DNA of 64,000 bases from SIG435 sp045530725 (GCA_045530725.1 JAZSCT010000045.1:16330-80329); one strand, 5' to 3'. Counted from the first letter of the stretch, positions 53,461-62,147 are shown. Translations and numbers: made by a program. The notes: generated by a model from the sequence alone, not told the origin.

Positions 53461-54158
53461 TGGGTAAGGATGTAATTGTTGCTTGTGACTTTTCTTCAAA
53501 GGAAGAAGTTCTCACGTTTCTTGACAAGTTTACAGGCAGAAAACCTTTTGTAAAAATAGGTATGGAGTTGTTCTACGGAGCAGGTCCCGAAATTGTAAGG
53601 GAAATCAAAAAGAGAGGACACAAGATATTTCTTGATCTTAAACTTTGTGATATTCCAAATACTGTTAAGAAATCTATGGCAGTTCTTTCAAATCTTGATG
53701 TGGATATGACAAACCTTCATGCTTCAGGTACAATCGCTATGATGGAAGCAGCACTTGAAGGTCTTACACGCCCTGATGGTACAAGACCTATTCTTATTGC
53801 TGTTACACAGTTAACAAGTACAAGTGAAGAAAGAATGAAAAAAGACCTTCTTATCGATGCACCTATTGATGAAGTTGTTATGCATTATGCAAACAATGCA
53901 AAGATTGCAGGTCTTGACGGCGTTGTATGTTCTCCTTTGGAGGCAGAAAAGGTTCACGCAAGATGCGGAAAAGATTTCATCACAGTTACACCGGGTGTCA
54001 GATTCAAAGACGGCGATATCGGCGATCAGGTGAGAGTTATGACTCCTGAAGAAGCGAAGAAAATCGGTTCTGACTACATTGTTGTAGGTCGTCCTATTAC
54101 TGCTGCAGAAGATCCTGTTGCAGCATACGAGAGATGCGTAAGAGAATTTATTGACTAA
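53460..54158 (+). CDS. pyrF: Orotidine 5'-phosphate decarboxylase
   Basis: The 232-residue TIM-barrel enzyme converts OMP to UMP. The catalytic DxKxxD array is in FLDLKLCDIPNTV; VTPGVRF and DYIVVGRPIT are the phosphate-binding segments. The short length fits the group 1 bacterial type. Its ATG overlaps the pyrD stop. Confidence 0.95.
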   Translation: MGKDVIVACDFSSKEEVLTFLDKFTGRKPFVKIGMELFYGAGPEIVREIKKRGHKIFLDLKLCDIPNTVKKSMAVLSNLDVDMTNLHASGTIAMMEAALEGLTRPDGTRPILIAVTQLTSTSEERMKKDLLIDAPIDEVVMHYANNAKIAGLDGVVCSPLEAEKVHARCGKDFITVTPGVRFKDGDIGDQVRVMTPEEAKKIGSDYIVVGRPITAAEDPVAAYERCVREFID

Positions 54159-54182
54159 TATATACGAAGGGACAGATTAATT

Positions 54183-54827
54183 ATGAAAAAGAAAATTGCA
54201 GAAGGACTTCTTAGCATTGGAGCGGTATTTTTGAGACCTGACGATCCATTTACATGGGCAAGCGGTATCAAGAGTCCTATCTATTGTGATAACAGACTTA
54301 TACTTACAGCACCAAAGGTACGTGATATGGTTGAAGAAGCAATCGCAGAAACTATCAAAAAAGAATACCCTGAGTGCGAAGTGCTTATGGGTACAAGTAC
54401 TGCAGGTATTGCACATGCTGCTATTGCAGGTCATATCCTTGGTATGCCTATGGGATATGTAAGAAGCGGTGCGAAAGATCACGGCAGAGGAAATCAGATC
54501 GAAGGCAAACTTGAAAAAGGTCAGAAAGTTGTCGTAGTAGAAGATCTTATTTCCACAGGCGGTAGTGTAATCGAGGTTGTAGATGCTCTTCGTGATGCAG
54601 GTGCAGAGGTTCTCGGTATTGTAAGTATCTATACTTACGGTATGCAGAAGGGACTTGACAGAATGGCAGCTGCAAATGTGAAGAATGTGAGCCTTACAGA
54701 CTTTGATACAACTGTATCAGTTGCTGCTGATATGGGATATATCAAACAAGAAGACAAAGAAAGACTTATCAGATTTAGAAACAACCCATCAGATGAATCC
54801 TGGATTGGAGAAAAGAAAAATGCGTAG
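54183..54827 (+). CDS. pyrE: Orotate phosphoribosyltransferase
   Basis: The 214-residue type I PRTase joins orotate to PRPP. The PRPP signature is VVVVEDLISTGGSVIEV, and GTSTAGIAHAA and YVRSGAKDHG form the flexible loop and substrate region. The gene ends with TAG and overlaps the pyrB start by eight bases. Confidence 0.95.
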   Translation: MKKKIAEGLLSIGAVFLRPDDPFTWASGIKSPIYCDNRLILTAPKVRDMVEEAIAETIKKEYPECEVLMGTSTAGIAHAAIAGHILGMPMGYVRSGAKDHGRGNQIEGKLEKGQKVVVVEDLISTGGSVIEVVDALRDAGAEVLGIVSIYTYGMQKGLDRMAAANVKNVSLTDFDTTVSVAADMGYIKQEDKERLIRFRNNPSDESWIGEKKNA

Positions 54828-55734
54828 TGTAATTGACATTCTTGATCTGACAGTTGAAGAGATAGATGAACTTGTGGGCTGTGCTCTTGATATAATCTCA
54901 GAGCCTTCAAAGTATTCAGAGAAACTAAGAGGCAAAAAACTTGCTACTTTGTTTTTTGAGCCATCTACAAGAACAAGACTCAGTTTTGAGGCGGCTATGT
55001 ATGAACTTGGAGGAAATGTACTTTCTGTATCCGATCAGAAAGCATCAAGTGCTTCAAAGGGCGAGAGCGTAGCCGATACTGCGAAGGTCATCAGTTCATA
55101 TGCAGATATTATCGCTATGCGCCATCCCAAAGAAGGTGCACCTTATGTAGCAAGTAAAAATGCTACAATCCCCGTAATCAACGCAGGTGACGGCGGACAT
55201 AACCATCCTACACAGACTCTTGCAGATATCCTTACAATCTACAGAGAAAAGGGTAGGCTTACAGACCTTACAATAGGTCTTTGTGGTGACCTTAAGTTCG
55301 GAAGGACTGTTCATTCTCTTATCAATGCTATGGCAAGATATTCAAATATCAAGTTTGTACTTATTTCTCCAAAGGAACTTGTTTTGCCAAGTTATGTTGT
55401 AAATGATGTTCTCCTTAAGAATAATATCGAGTATAAGGTTACAGAGGATCTGGAAAGTGTAATGGGTGAACTGGATATTCTCTATATGACAAGAGTTCAG
55501 CAGGAAAGATTCTTCAATGAAGAAGACTATCTCCGCTTGAAAGACAGTTATGTATTAACCCCTGAAAAACTTCTGGATGCAAAGATAGACCTTACTATTA
55601 TGCATCCGCTTCCAAGAGTAAATGAAATCAGCGTAGCCATCGATGACGATCCGAGAGCAGCATATTTCAAACAAGTGCTCAATGGTAAATATATGAGAAT
55701 GGCACTTATACTTAAACTATTGGGGGAAATATAG
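54820..55734 (+). CDS. pyrB: Aspartate carbamoyltransferase catalytic subunit
   Basis: The 304-residue enzyme condenses carbamoyl phosphate with aspartate. The carbamoyl-phosphate motif FFEPSTRTRLSFE, the GDGGHNHPTQ loop and the MHPLPRVNEI motif of the aspartate domain are all present. ATG 54820 lies within pyrE's last codons. It is immediately followed by the regulatory subunit gene, indicating an allosteric class B-like holoenzyme. Confidence 0.96.
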   Translation: MRSVIDILDLTVEEIDELVGCALDIISEPSKYSEKLRGKKLATLFFEPSTRTRLSFEAAMYELGGNVLSVSDQKASSASKGESVADTAKVISSYADIIAMRHPKEGAPYVASKNATIPVINAGDGGHNHPTQTLADILTIYREKGRLTDLTIGLCGDLKFGRTVHSLINAMARYSNIKFVLISPKELVLPSYVVNDVLLKNNIEYKVTEDLESVMGELDILYMTRVQQERFFNEEDYLRLKDSYVLTPEKLLDAKIDLTIMHPLPRVNEISVAIDDDPRAAYFKQVLNGKYMRMALILKLLGEI

Positions 55735-56160
55735 ATGAATATTGATTCAATAAAAAACGGAATAGTCATAGACCATATAAAAGCAGGTCTTTCTATGGAT
55801 ATATTTGAGTTTTTAAACCTTGAGGAACTTGATGCACCTGTAAAAATATTAAGAAAAATGCCAAGCAGTAAAATGGGCAGAAAAGATGTTATCAAGATAG
55901 ACAGTGAACTTGATGTTGATCTTAATGCACTTGGATATATTGATCCTGATATTTCTATCAATATTATAAAGGACGGAGTGATTGTGGATAAATATCATCC
56001 CACACTTCCCGAAACAATGACAAATATCTTAAAGTGCAAAAATCCAAGATGTATCACTTCCTGCGAACAGGAACTTGATCATATTTTTAAACTTACAGAT
56101 TCAAAAAACAGAATATATCGTTGCATATATTGTGAGACAAAATCCGAGATAGATTTTTGA
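55735..56160 (+). CDS. pyrI: Aspartate carbamoyltransferase regulatory subunit
   Basis: The 141-residue protein has an N-terminal nucleotide effector domain (IKNGIVIDHIKAG) and a C-terminal zinc domain with four Cys (CKNPRC...C... and YCET region: CNPRC-like pair and RCIYC). It assembles with PyrB and confers CTP/ATP regulation. Its ATG directly abuts the pyrB stop. carA and carB are not in this operon. A strong terminator follows. Confidence 0.94.
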   Translation: MNIDSIKNGIVIDHIKAGLSMDIFEFLNLEELDAPVKILRKMPSSKMGRKDVIKIDSELDVDLNALGYIDPDISINIIKDGVIVDKYHPTLPETMTNILKCKNPRCITSCEQELDHIFKLTDSKNRIYRCIYCETKSEIDF

Positions 56161-56174
56161 TTTTGATTCCTTCA

Positions 56175-56214
56175 GCTCCCTGATTGAGAAACGCTCAATC
56201 AGGGAGCATTTTTT
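56175..56214 (+). terminator. Terminator of the pyr operon
   Basis: GCTCCCTGATTGAG (56175-56188) pairs perfectly with CTCAATCAGGGAGC (56194-56207), followed by ATTTTTTT. Confidence 0.95.
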
Positions 56215-56320
56215 TATAAAATTTGATTATAATTCGTAAACAGAATTATTTACATATGATAATTGTTTTTTATATAATAAAACAGAAGATTAATTTGATT
56301 TGTGTTGATTTTTATAAAAA

Positions 56321-56710
56321 ATGGTTGAATTTTATATTGTTCAATTTCTATATTTACAATCATGGACTGATGAAGAAACTGCTTCAAAAATCAAACTTCT
56401 TGCAGATGAATTTGATGAAAAAATGCTTATCGGTGCAGGAACTGTACTTAATGAAAAGTATGTGGAACTTACAAAAAATTCGGGTGGTAAATTCATTATA
56501 TCTCCTGATGCAAATGAAAAAGTTATAAAAAAGACACTTGAACTTGATATGGTTTCAATGCCGGGAGCGTTCATTCCTACAGAGGCTCAGGCGGCTCATA
56601 CATATGGTGCGGATTTTGTTAAACTTTTCCCGACAAACGCATTAGGACTTCCATATCTTAAGGCGATTATGGAACCACTTTCTCATAAGGGATTTTGTAG
56701 TTTATATTAA
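56321..56710 (+). pseudogene. KDPG/KHG aldolase fragment
   Basis: From about residue 18 this 129-codon frame reads DEKMLIGAGTVLN, FIISPDANEKVIKK, MPGAFIPTEAQAAHTYGADF and VKLFPTNALGLPYLKAI. These are the internal strands of 2-keto-3-deoxy-6-phosphogluconate aldolase, including the Schiff-base Lys in VKLFP. The N-terminal 50 or so residues are missing and replaced by unrelated MVEFYIVQF sequence, and the C-terminal strand with GGVN is lost after PLSHKG. No ribosome binding site precedes it, so it is a decayed fragment. Confidence 0.8.
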
Positions 56711-56846
56711 TTGTGTGGTATTATACAACAGATTAACTTTTTGTTCAATAAATATATGAATTATATTTAGATTTTGATAAAAAATATTTAATAATCGAAA
56801 AGGTGTAGGATTAAATACGAATCTGTGTTTATTTTAAATATAACTC

Positions 56847-56875
56847 TTTACATTTTATTGGTTATATGTTATAAT
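56847..56875 (+). promoter_or_regulatory. Promoter for the PPi-phosphofructokinase gene
   Basis: TTTACA (56847-56852), a 17-base spacer and TATAAT (56870-56875) lie 39 bases before the ATG. Confidence 0.7.
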
Positions 56876-56914
56876 TTTGACAAATTTATTCAGATAAGGA
56901 GTAAGTGAATTAAT

Positions 56915-58573
56915 ATGAAATTATCACCACTACAGAAAGCAAGATATGAATACACACCGAAACTTCCTCAGATGCTCAGAAACGGCATTTCTGAAATAAG
57001 CGTATCAGAAGGAAAAGATACTCAGAGTGTGGCAGATTGTGAAAAGATTCAGGCTCTTTTCCCAAATACCTATGGTAAGAAAGAAATTACTTTTCAGAAA
57101 GGTCAGAATACATCTGAAAGCAAAAAGCAGATTGTAGGCGTTATCCTTTCAGGCGGACAGGCTCCGGGCGGACACAATGTTATCTGCGGTTTGTACGATG
57201 CATTGAAATCTACAAATCCTGAAAACGAACTTTATGGGTTCAAGAACGGTCCAAGCGGTTTGATTGACGATGATTTCGTCGTATTTACAGATGAATATAT
57301 CGATCAGTACAGAAACACAGGTGGTTTTGATATTATCGGTTCAGGCAGAACAAAACTCGAAACAAACGAACAGTTTGCTATTGTTGCAGAAGTTTGCAAA
57401 AAGCATGGTATTACTGCTGTAGTTATCATTGGTGGTGACGATTCCAATACAAACGCTGCAGTGTTGGCAGAATACTTTGCTGCTCATGATACAGGAGTAC
57501 AGGTAATCGGATGCCCTAAGACAATCGACGGTGACCTTAAGAACGAAGATATCGAATGTTCATTCGGATTTGATACAGCAACCAAGACATACAGCGAACT
57601 TATCGGTAATATTCAGAGAGATGCTAACTCTGCTAAGAAATATTGGCACTTTGTAAAGGTTATGGGACGTTCTGCATCTCACGTTGCTCTGGAGTGTGCT
57701 CTCGAAACTCAACCAAATATCTGTCTTATTTCCGAAGAAGTTGCCGCTAAGAAGATGTCACTTTCGCAGATTGCAGACTACATTGCAGATTCTGTAGAAA
57801 AGAGAGCAAACAATGGTATGAACTTCGGTGTTGCTATCATCCCTGAAGGCGTTGTGGAATTTGTTCCTGAATTTTCTGTACTTATTGCAGAAATAAACGA
57901 ACTTCTTGCAGGAAAGAAAGCAGACGAATTCAATGCACTCCCATCATGGACAGACAAATATGCATTTATTGAAAAAGGTCTTACAAAAGAATCTATGGAT
58001 GTATTCAAGATTCTTCCACAGACAATTCAGCAGCAGTTATTCCTTGACAGAGACCCACACGGTAACGTTCAGGTGTCTTTGATTGAATCAGAAAAACTCT
58101 TCTCTGCACTTGTTGCTGACAAACTTGCAGAAAGAAAGAAAAATGGCACATTCAATGGCAAATTCTCTGCACTTCATCACTTCTTCGGTTATGAAGGAAG
58201 ATGTGCATTCCCATCAAACTTCGATGCAGACTACTGCTATTCATTGGGTTACAATGCATTTATGCTTATTCAGTATGGCTACAACGGATATCTTTCTAAG
58301 ATTTCAAATCTTTCAAAACCTGCTACAGAATGGGTTGCAGGTGGTATGCCTATCACAAAGATGATGAATATCGAAAGAAGACATGGCGAAGATAAGCCTG
58401 TTATCAAGAAAGCCCTTGTTGAACTTGACGGAAAGCCATTTAAGTTCTTTGAAGCAAACAGAGACACATGGGCAGTTGAAACTGCATATGTATATCCCGG
58501 TGCTATACAGTATTATGGACCTTCAGACGTATGTGATCTTACTACAAGAACACTTGCTCTTGAAAAGGAATAA
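56915..58573 (+). CDS. Pyrophosphate-dependent phosphofructokinase, long (plant-beta-like) type
   Basis: The 552-residue enzyme reversibly phosphorylates fructose 6-phosphate with pyrophosphate. The donor site GVILSGGQAPGGHNVI is followed by GGDDSNTNAAV near 173; the second Asp (D176) replaces the Gly of ATP enzymes and is the PPi-selecting residue. CPKTIDGDLKN carries the catalytic Asp and VKVMGRSASH the MGR motif. Length and helical insert place it with long PFPs of plants, spirochaetes and some Clostridia. It sits between pseudogenes, after a good promoter. With pfkA also present, the cell has both donors available. Confidence 0.95.
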   Translation: MKLSPLQKARYEYTPKLPQMLRNGISEISVSEGKDTQSVADCEKIQALFPNTYGKKEITFQKGQNTSESKKQIVGVILSGGQAPGGHNVICGLYDALKSTNPENELYGFKNGPSGLIDDDFVVFTDEYIDQYRNTGGFDIIGSGRTKLETNEQFAIVAEVCKKHGITAVVIIGGDDSNTNAAVLAEYFAAHDTGVQVIGCPKTIDGDLKNEDIECSFGFDTATKTYSELIGNIQRDANSAKKYWHFVKVMGRSASHVALECALETQPNICLISEEVAAKKMSLSQIADYIADSVEKRANNGMNFGVAIIPEGVVEFVPEFSVLIAEINELLAGKKADEFNALPSWTDKYAFIEKGLTKESMDVFKILPQTIQQQLFLDRDPHGNVQVSLIESEKLFSALVADKLAERKKNGTFNGKFSALHHFFGYEGRCAFPSNFDADYCYSLGYNAFMLIQYGYNGYLSKISNLSKPATEWVAGGMPITKMMNIERRHGEDKPVIKKALVELDGKPFKFFEANRDTWAVETAYVYPGAIQYYGPSDVCDLTTRTLALEKE

Positions 58574-58599
58574 TTGAGTATTTTAAGGGACTGTCGTTT

Positions 58600-59061
58600 T
58601 TGAAGTAAACCCCAAAGTTTAGACAAAATTAAATATTAACTAACTTGTGAATGAGTTCGGTATTTTACCGGACTCATTCCTTTTTATTTCATAGAAATTC
58701 TTTCGTTGTTGTAATAATGAATATATTTCTTTAATTCACCAATGGAAGGGTTAACACTTTTAAATTTTTCATCATAAAACATTTCAACCTTATGTATTCC
58801 AAAGAAGTTTTCCATAGTTCCATTATTCATGCAGTTGCCTTTTCCCGTTCTTTCATTCTTCCGCAAAAACTAAGGCACTTAGTTATTTAAAGTAATTATT
58901 CTCCATTTTAACATACTGTAACTGTTGTCTTAGATGCTGATTTTCTGCAATTAAATATAACACATAATTTGAATTCTTCACTATACTTTTGATATTTCTT
59001 TCCTGTTTTGCTCATTAAAATATGCACCTCCAAAAGTGTCTAACTTTTGGGGTGCATATCA
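58600..59061 (-). mobile_element. IS3-family insertion sequence remnant with internal deletion
   Basis: Terminal inverted repeats remain: CCCCAAAGTTTAGACA (58610-58625) and, inverted, CCCCAAAAGTTAGACA (59052-59037), with flanking similarity extending to the ends. On the minus strand OrfA begins at 59015 (MSKTGKKYQKYSEEFKLCVI), then breaks, resumes with ENQHLRQQLQYVKMENNYFK, and jumps to the end of OrfB. Only about 460 bp remain of an expected 1.2-1.5 kb element. It cannot move by itself. Confidence 0.75.
58684..58866 (-). pseudogene. IS3 OrfB transposase, C-terminal fragment
   Basis: The 60-codon frame reads ERTGKGNCMNNGTMENFFG, EMFYDEKFKS and ELKKYIHYYNNERISMK. This is the end of the rve (DDE) integrase core, including the catalytic Glu of MENFFG. 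The first two catalytic Asp residues are missing. Confidence 0.8.
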
Positions 59062-59082
59062 ATGAGTAGGCGCTGTAGTTTT

Positions 59083-59520
59083 TTATTTGTCACACATAGG
59101 TTTCAAATCACAAAAACTTTTTGTATTTCTTAGTTTTTCTTCCATTATGCGTAATGCTTCGCCAAATCTCTGATAATGAACTATCTCCCTTGCTCTTAAA
59201 AACTTAATTGCATCGGACACATCAGGATCGTCAGACATACGAAGGATGTTGTCATAAGTTGCTCTTGCTTTTTGTTCTGCTGCAAGGTCTTCGTTTAAAT
59301 CTGTTATCGGATCTCCTGACACCGCAATAGAAAAGGCATTGAATGGGGAGCCGTTTGAGTTGGCGGGATAGATTCCTGTTGCATGGTTTATGAAATAGTC
59401 ACCAAATCCTGATTTTTTGACAATTTCAGAGTTTATATCTCTTGTAAGTTGGTAAACTATGGCACCCACCATTTCTAGATGAGAAAGTTCTTCAGTACCT
59501 GAATCCGAGATGATTTTGCT
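59083..59520 (-). pseudogene. cotJC fragment (manganese-catalase-like spore coat protein)
   Basis: On the minus strand the frame reads SDSGTEELSHLEMVGAIVYQ, then FINHATGIYPANSNGSPF, GDPITDLNEDLAAEQKARA and FLRAREIVHYQRFGEAL, ending at 59083. This is the C-terminal two-thirds of CotJC/Mn-catalase proteins with the metal-ligand EExxHxE and ExxH helices. The N-terminal helix with the first Glu ligand is missing, and no start signal precedes the remaining Met. The lesion adjoins the IS3 remnant on its 3' side. Confidence 0.75.
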
Positions 59521-59865
59521 TCTTTATATTTTCTGAATCTTTTTTATGTAGCAATTACGTGTAAAAGTTAAAATGCAAGGTAAGAAAAAGATGATTTTAA
59601 GGTTATTTTATCTGGTTTGGGCATAAATCGATTCATCTTACATGTATATTAATAGGAGTAATTTAATTATTGATGAAAAAACATTCAACATTGGTTATAT
59701 GATAGCAATATTCAGTACTAGCACTAGTCAATAATGACAAAAAGAAGGTTGGAATATGTATTTTATGTGAAATATATTGTGTTTGTTGGGGAAATATGGT
59801 ATAATAACTTAAAATGATTATTTATTTTGAATTTGAAGAAGTTTGTTTGTAATGGAGTGGGTGGA
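59521..59865. other. Intergenic region with one promoter
   Basis: This AT-rich 345-bp stretch has no convincing gene on either strand. A promoter (TTGTGT 59777-59782, 17 bases, TATAAT 59800-59805) precedes the nucleoside phosphorylase. Nothing else is recognisable. Confidence 0.6.
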
Positions 59866-60678
59866 ATGAATTATACAGATTTAATTGAGGGAATAAAACG
59901 GTTTGGGTCCACCGAAAGAGATATTTGTTTAAAAAGTATCGGCGTTTCACCCGAGCATATATGTGAAAATGTTATCATTGCTCCTTGGTGGGAGCCAAAA
60001 TCATTAACAGGGTTAGGTGATGTTGAATTTATAAGTCAATCTGAAAATTCGTTTCCTAAAGTATGGAATATAGTTAATGAAAATACCAAAATGACATATA
60101 TCAAAACGGGGATTGGTGCACCATCGTTAATGGACGTTCTTTTATGTCTTGGCTTGACCTTGTGCAAAAGAGTTATTTTTATTGGTTCTGTTGGTTCGCT
60201 TGATAAAAATATTGGAATTGGGGATATTGTAATTCCTGAATATAGCATATGTGGTGATGGAGCAAGTCGATATATTGCATCTAATTCTGTTGAAAATGGT
60301 GACGTGTTTGGTGAAAAAGTGTTTCCAGACAAGCAAATGTTTGATAATGTATGTAAATACACAGAAGACATTTGTGTTAATAATAATGTAAGATGGCACA
60401 TTGGAAAAGCATTCTCAATAGATACTATATTTGCACAGTTTGCACATATAGATAAAATCATGAGTTTGGGGTGTAATGTTATAGAAATGGAAACTGCGGT
60501 TGCTTTTCGTGCAGCAAAAATTGCAGGGATTTCTTGTGTGGCGATATATAGCGTTTCAGATAATACAGTTATAAACAAATCTTTAATCAGCGGAAGAACA
60601 CAAGATGAAATGAATTATAGAAAATTTGTTCGAAAAACAGTATTTCCTAAATTGATTTTAAATATAGTCAATGGTTAA
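59866..60678 (+). CDS. Nucleoside phosphorylase superfamily protein
   Basis: The 270-residue protein belongs to the PNP/UDP phosphorylase fold. TYIKTGIGAPSLMDVL and VIFIGSVGSLDKNIGIGDIVIP form the phosphate and ribose region, VIEMETAVAFRAAKIAGI the Glu-Met-Glu ribose-binding motif, and YSVSDNT carries the base-binding Asp. It would split a purine or pyrimidine nucleoside; which one is unresolved. ATG 59866 follows AATGGAGTGGG; upstream in-frame codons lack a signal. Codon use is more AT-rich than the core genes, and it lies next to a mobile element, so it may be an acquired cargo gene. Confidence 0.8.
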   Translation: MNYTDLIEGIKRFGSTERDICLKSIGVSPEHICENVIIAPWWEPKSLTGLGDVEFISQSENSFPKVWNIVNENTKMTYIKTGIGAPSLMDVLLCLGLTLCKRVIFIGSVGSLDKNIGIGDIVIPEYSICGDGASRYIASNSVENGDVFGEKVFPDKQMFDNVCKYTEDICVNNNVRWHIGKAFSIDTIFAQFAHIDKIMSLGCNVIEMETAVAFRAAKIAGISCVAIYSVSDNTVINKSLISGRTQDEMNYRKFVRKTVFPKLILNIVNG

Positions 60679-60842
60679 TTATATAAATTGTAGAATTAAT
60701 TTAGCGTAAAATAATTTTAAGTAATTTTCAACAAAAATATTGTGAGAGTTTTATATTTGAAGACGTGCAAGTTAATCTCGGTGTTGAGATTTCAATCTGC
60801 AGTTTTATGGTAATTTTGACGAAAGTCAAAAAATCGAGGTTA

Positions 60843-60871
60843 TTGACAAATAATCAGAAATCATTTATAAT
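60843..60871 (+). promoter_or_regulatory. Strong promoter of the mobile-element leader
   Basis: TTGACA (60843-60848) and TATAAT (60866-60871), both perfect, are separated by 17 bases. The 164 bases from 60679 to here hold no recognisable feature. Confidence 0.85.
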
Positions 60872-60955
60872 AGATGCATAGTTAAGCAAGGGTGTTTGAC
60901 TATGGTCGTATGAGTACGACATCGGCACACTTATAGTTGTTATATAAGGTGGTTG

Positions 60956-61015
60956 ATGGTTGGTGGTGGTCTTGCTGATAGGTCAGCAAGTTATATGATA
61001 AGTATAATAGAATAA
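60956..61015 (+). CDS. Candidate 19-residue leader peptide
   Basis: ATG 60956 to TAA 61013-61015 encodes MVGGGLADRSASYMISIIE. AAGGTGG at 60946-60952 could serve as ribosome binding site, though the gap is only three bases. Codons 6-12 form the 60971-60990 hairpin, so ribosome position would decide the fold. Purely predicted. Confidence 0.35.
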   Translation: MVGGGLADRSASYMISIIE

Positions 61016-61035
61016 TGCCCTATGGGGTTTGTTTG

Positions 61036-61069
61036 AAATGTGCCTTACATTTAGTTAGGCACATTTTTT
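61036..61069 (+). terminator. Intrinsic terminator ending the leader RNA
   Basis: ATGTGCCT (61038-61045) pairs with AGGCACAT (61057-61064), followed by five T. Confidence 0.85.
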
Positions 61070-61250
61070 GTGCTTTTATATAGATGATATTTTGTTCAGG
61101 GGGTGGTCTATGGCATAGTGTTAAATATAAGACCTTTTGAGATTTGTATTAGCGTTGAGCATCGGTGTTAAATAAGATGTAAAATTTTTTCAACCTAATT
61201 AATTTAATGTAGTTATGGGATAAAAGCGTCAGGTCGTACAAGAGAATTTT

Positions 61251-61346
61251 ATGAATTCATCTTGTAAGTGTCATGACAAGTCAGTTGAAGATATTGATGA
61301 TTTTATGGAATTCGTATATTCCAGACTATATGAGATAAGGGGGTGA
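61251..61346 (+). CDS. Candidate 31-residue small protein
   Basis: The ATG at 61251 opens MNSSCKCHDKSVEDIDDFME, then VYSRLYEIRG, and ends at TGA 61344-61346, seven bases before the resolvase-like gene. Only a weak AAGAGA precedes it. The acidic and amphipathic character suggests a short folded peptide. The ribosome binding site of the next gene lies inside its last codons, so coupling is possible. The 61070-61250 stretch before it shows no other feature. Confidence 0.4.
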   Translation: MNSSCKCHDKSVEDIDDFMEFVYSRLYEIRG

Positions 61347-61352
61347 AATGAG

Positions 61353-61883
61353 ATGTTATATGCTTATTTGCTTGAAAATACTAAGAAAATTTACGAAATC
61401 AATAATAGACCCTTGTTTGAGTTGATAAGAGATTGCCACTTAAAGGATGAACGTATCTTCATTGATTCAATGGGTGCAGATAGAACAGAATTTAAGGAAA
61501 TGCAGTCAATTATTTCAGGTGGTGATACATTGATGGTTCGTAGTATTATGGATATTGCTGATACACCTATTGAAATTGTAAATTTACTTGAGTGGTTTGG
61601 TAGTCGTGGTATAGAAATTGTTTCAACACACGAGCCTGACTATGATTATACAAAGAATTACAATTTAGTAGTAGATGTTATGGGTATGTCAGCAGAACTG
61701 ACAGAAAAGAAAAGACGTTTAGGTATAGATAAGGCAAAGTTGGAAGGTCGTATGGGTAGAAAATCTAATAAGGAAATTAAGGAAAGAGTTTTGAAATTGA
61801 AAGCAGCAGATTTCCCAAGGGATGAAATAATGAAATTGTGTGAAATTAGTTACAGTACGTATTATCGTATGATAAAAAATTAA
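61353..61883 (+). CDS. Resolvase-like protein lacking catalytic residues
   Basis: The 176-residue protein aligns end to end with small serine resolvases of the gamma-delta type: N-terminal YAYLLENTKK, FIDSMGADRTEFKEM, GGDTLMVRSIMDIADT, LLEWFGSRGIEIV, an E-helix with KAKLEGRMGRK, and a C-terminal helix-turn-helix (EIMKLCEISYSTYYRMI). The catalytic Ser in YARVS is replaced by Leu, Arg8 by Tyr, and the two Arg of the LDRLGR motif by Met and Ala; only the DR Arg remains. It probably binds DNA without cutting it, for example as repressor or accessory factor for the downstream recombinase. The start follows AAGGGGG. Confidence 0.75.
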   Translation: MLYAYLLENTKKIYEINNRPLFELIRDCHLKDERIFIDSMGADRTEFKEMQSIISGGDTLMVRSIMDIADTPIEIVNLLEWFGSRGIEIVSTHEPDYDYTKNYNLVVDVMGMSAELTEKKRRLGIDKAKLEGRMGRKSNKEIKERVLKLKAADFPRDEIMKLCEISYSTYYRMIKN

Positions 61884-62147
61884 GATAATTTGCATCTAAT
61901 TGCATCCGGAAGAGTTAATGTTGGTCAAAATTAAATAAGATTGAAAAAATATGAAAATATTTAATTTTGATATGTCAGGAACATTGTCAAATCAGCATTT
62001 TTCATTTTGAAAATGATGATAAGGGTAAATCGTTGATATAACAATCTTTCAAGACATTTTATAAAAAATCAGGAAAATTAAAAGAACAGAATTTAAAAAT
62101 CAAGGAAAAGGAAACTCAAAAAATTAGTGATTGGGGGTTATCCTTTG
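61884..62147. other. Intergenic region
   Basis: This very AT-rich 264-bp stretch between two element genes has no supportable gene, terminator or promoter on either strand. Confidence 0.5.

Larger units (their letters stand above)
60878..61069 (+). ncRNA. Leader or small RNA of the recombinase module (about 190 nt)
   Basis: A consensus promoter and an intrinsic terminator delimit a transcript of about 190 nt. It contains a perfect hairpin GTCGTA-TGAG-TACGAC (60905-60920) and a perfect hairpin CTTGCTGA-TAGG-TCAGCAAG (60971-60990). AGCAAG at 60885-60890 can also pair with CTTGCT 60971-60976, giving two mutually exclusive folds. A 19-codon ORF overlaps the second hairpin. The layout resembles attenuator leaders that control mobile-element genes downstream. 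It is not a class I recognise. Confidence 0.6.
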
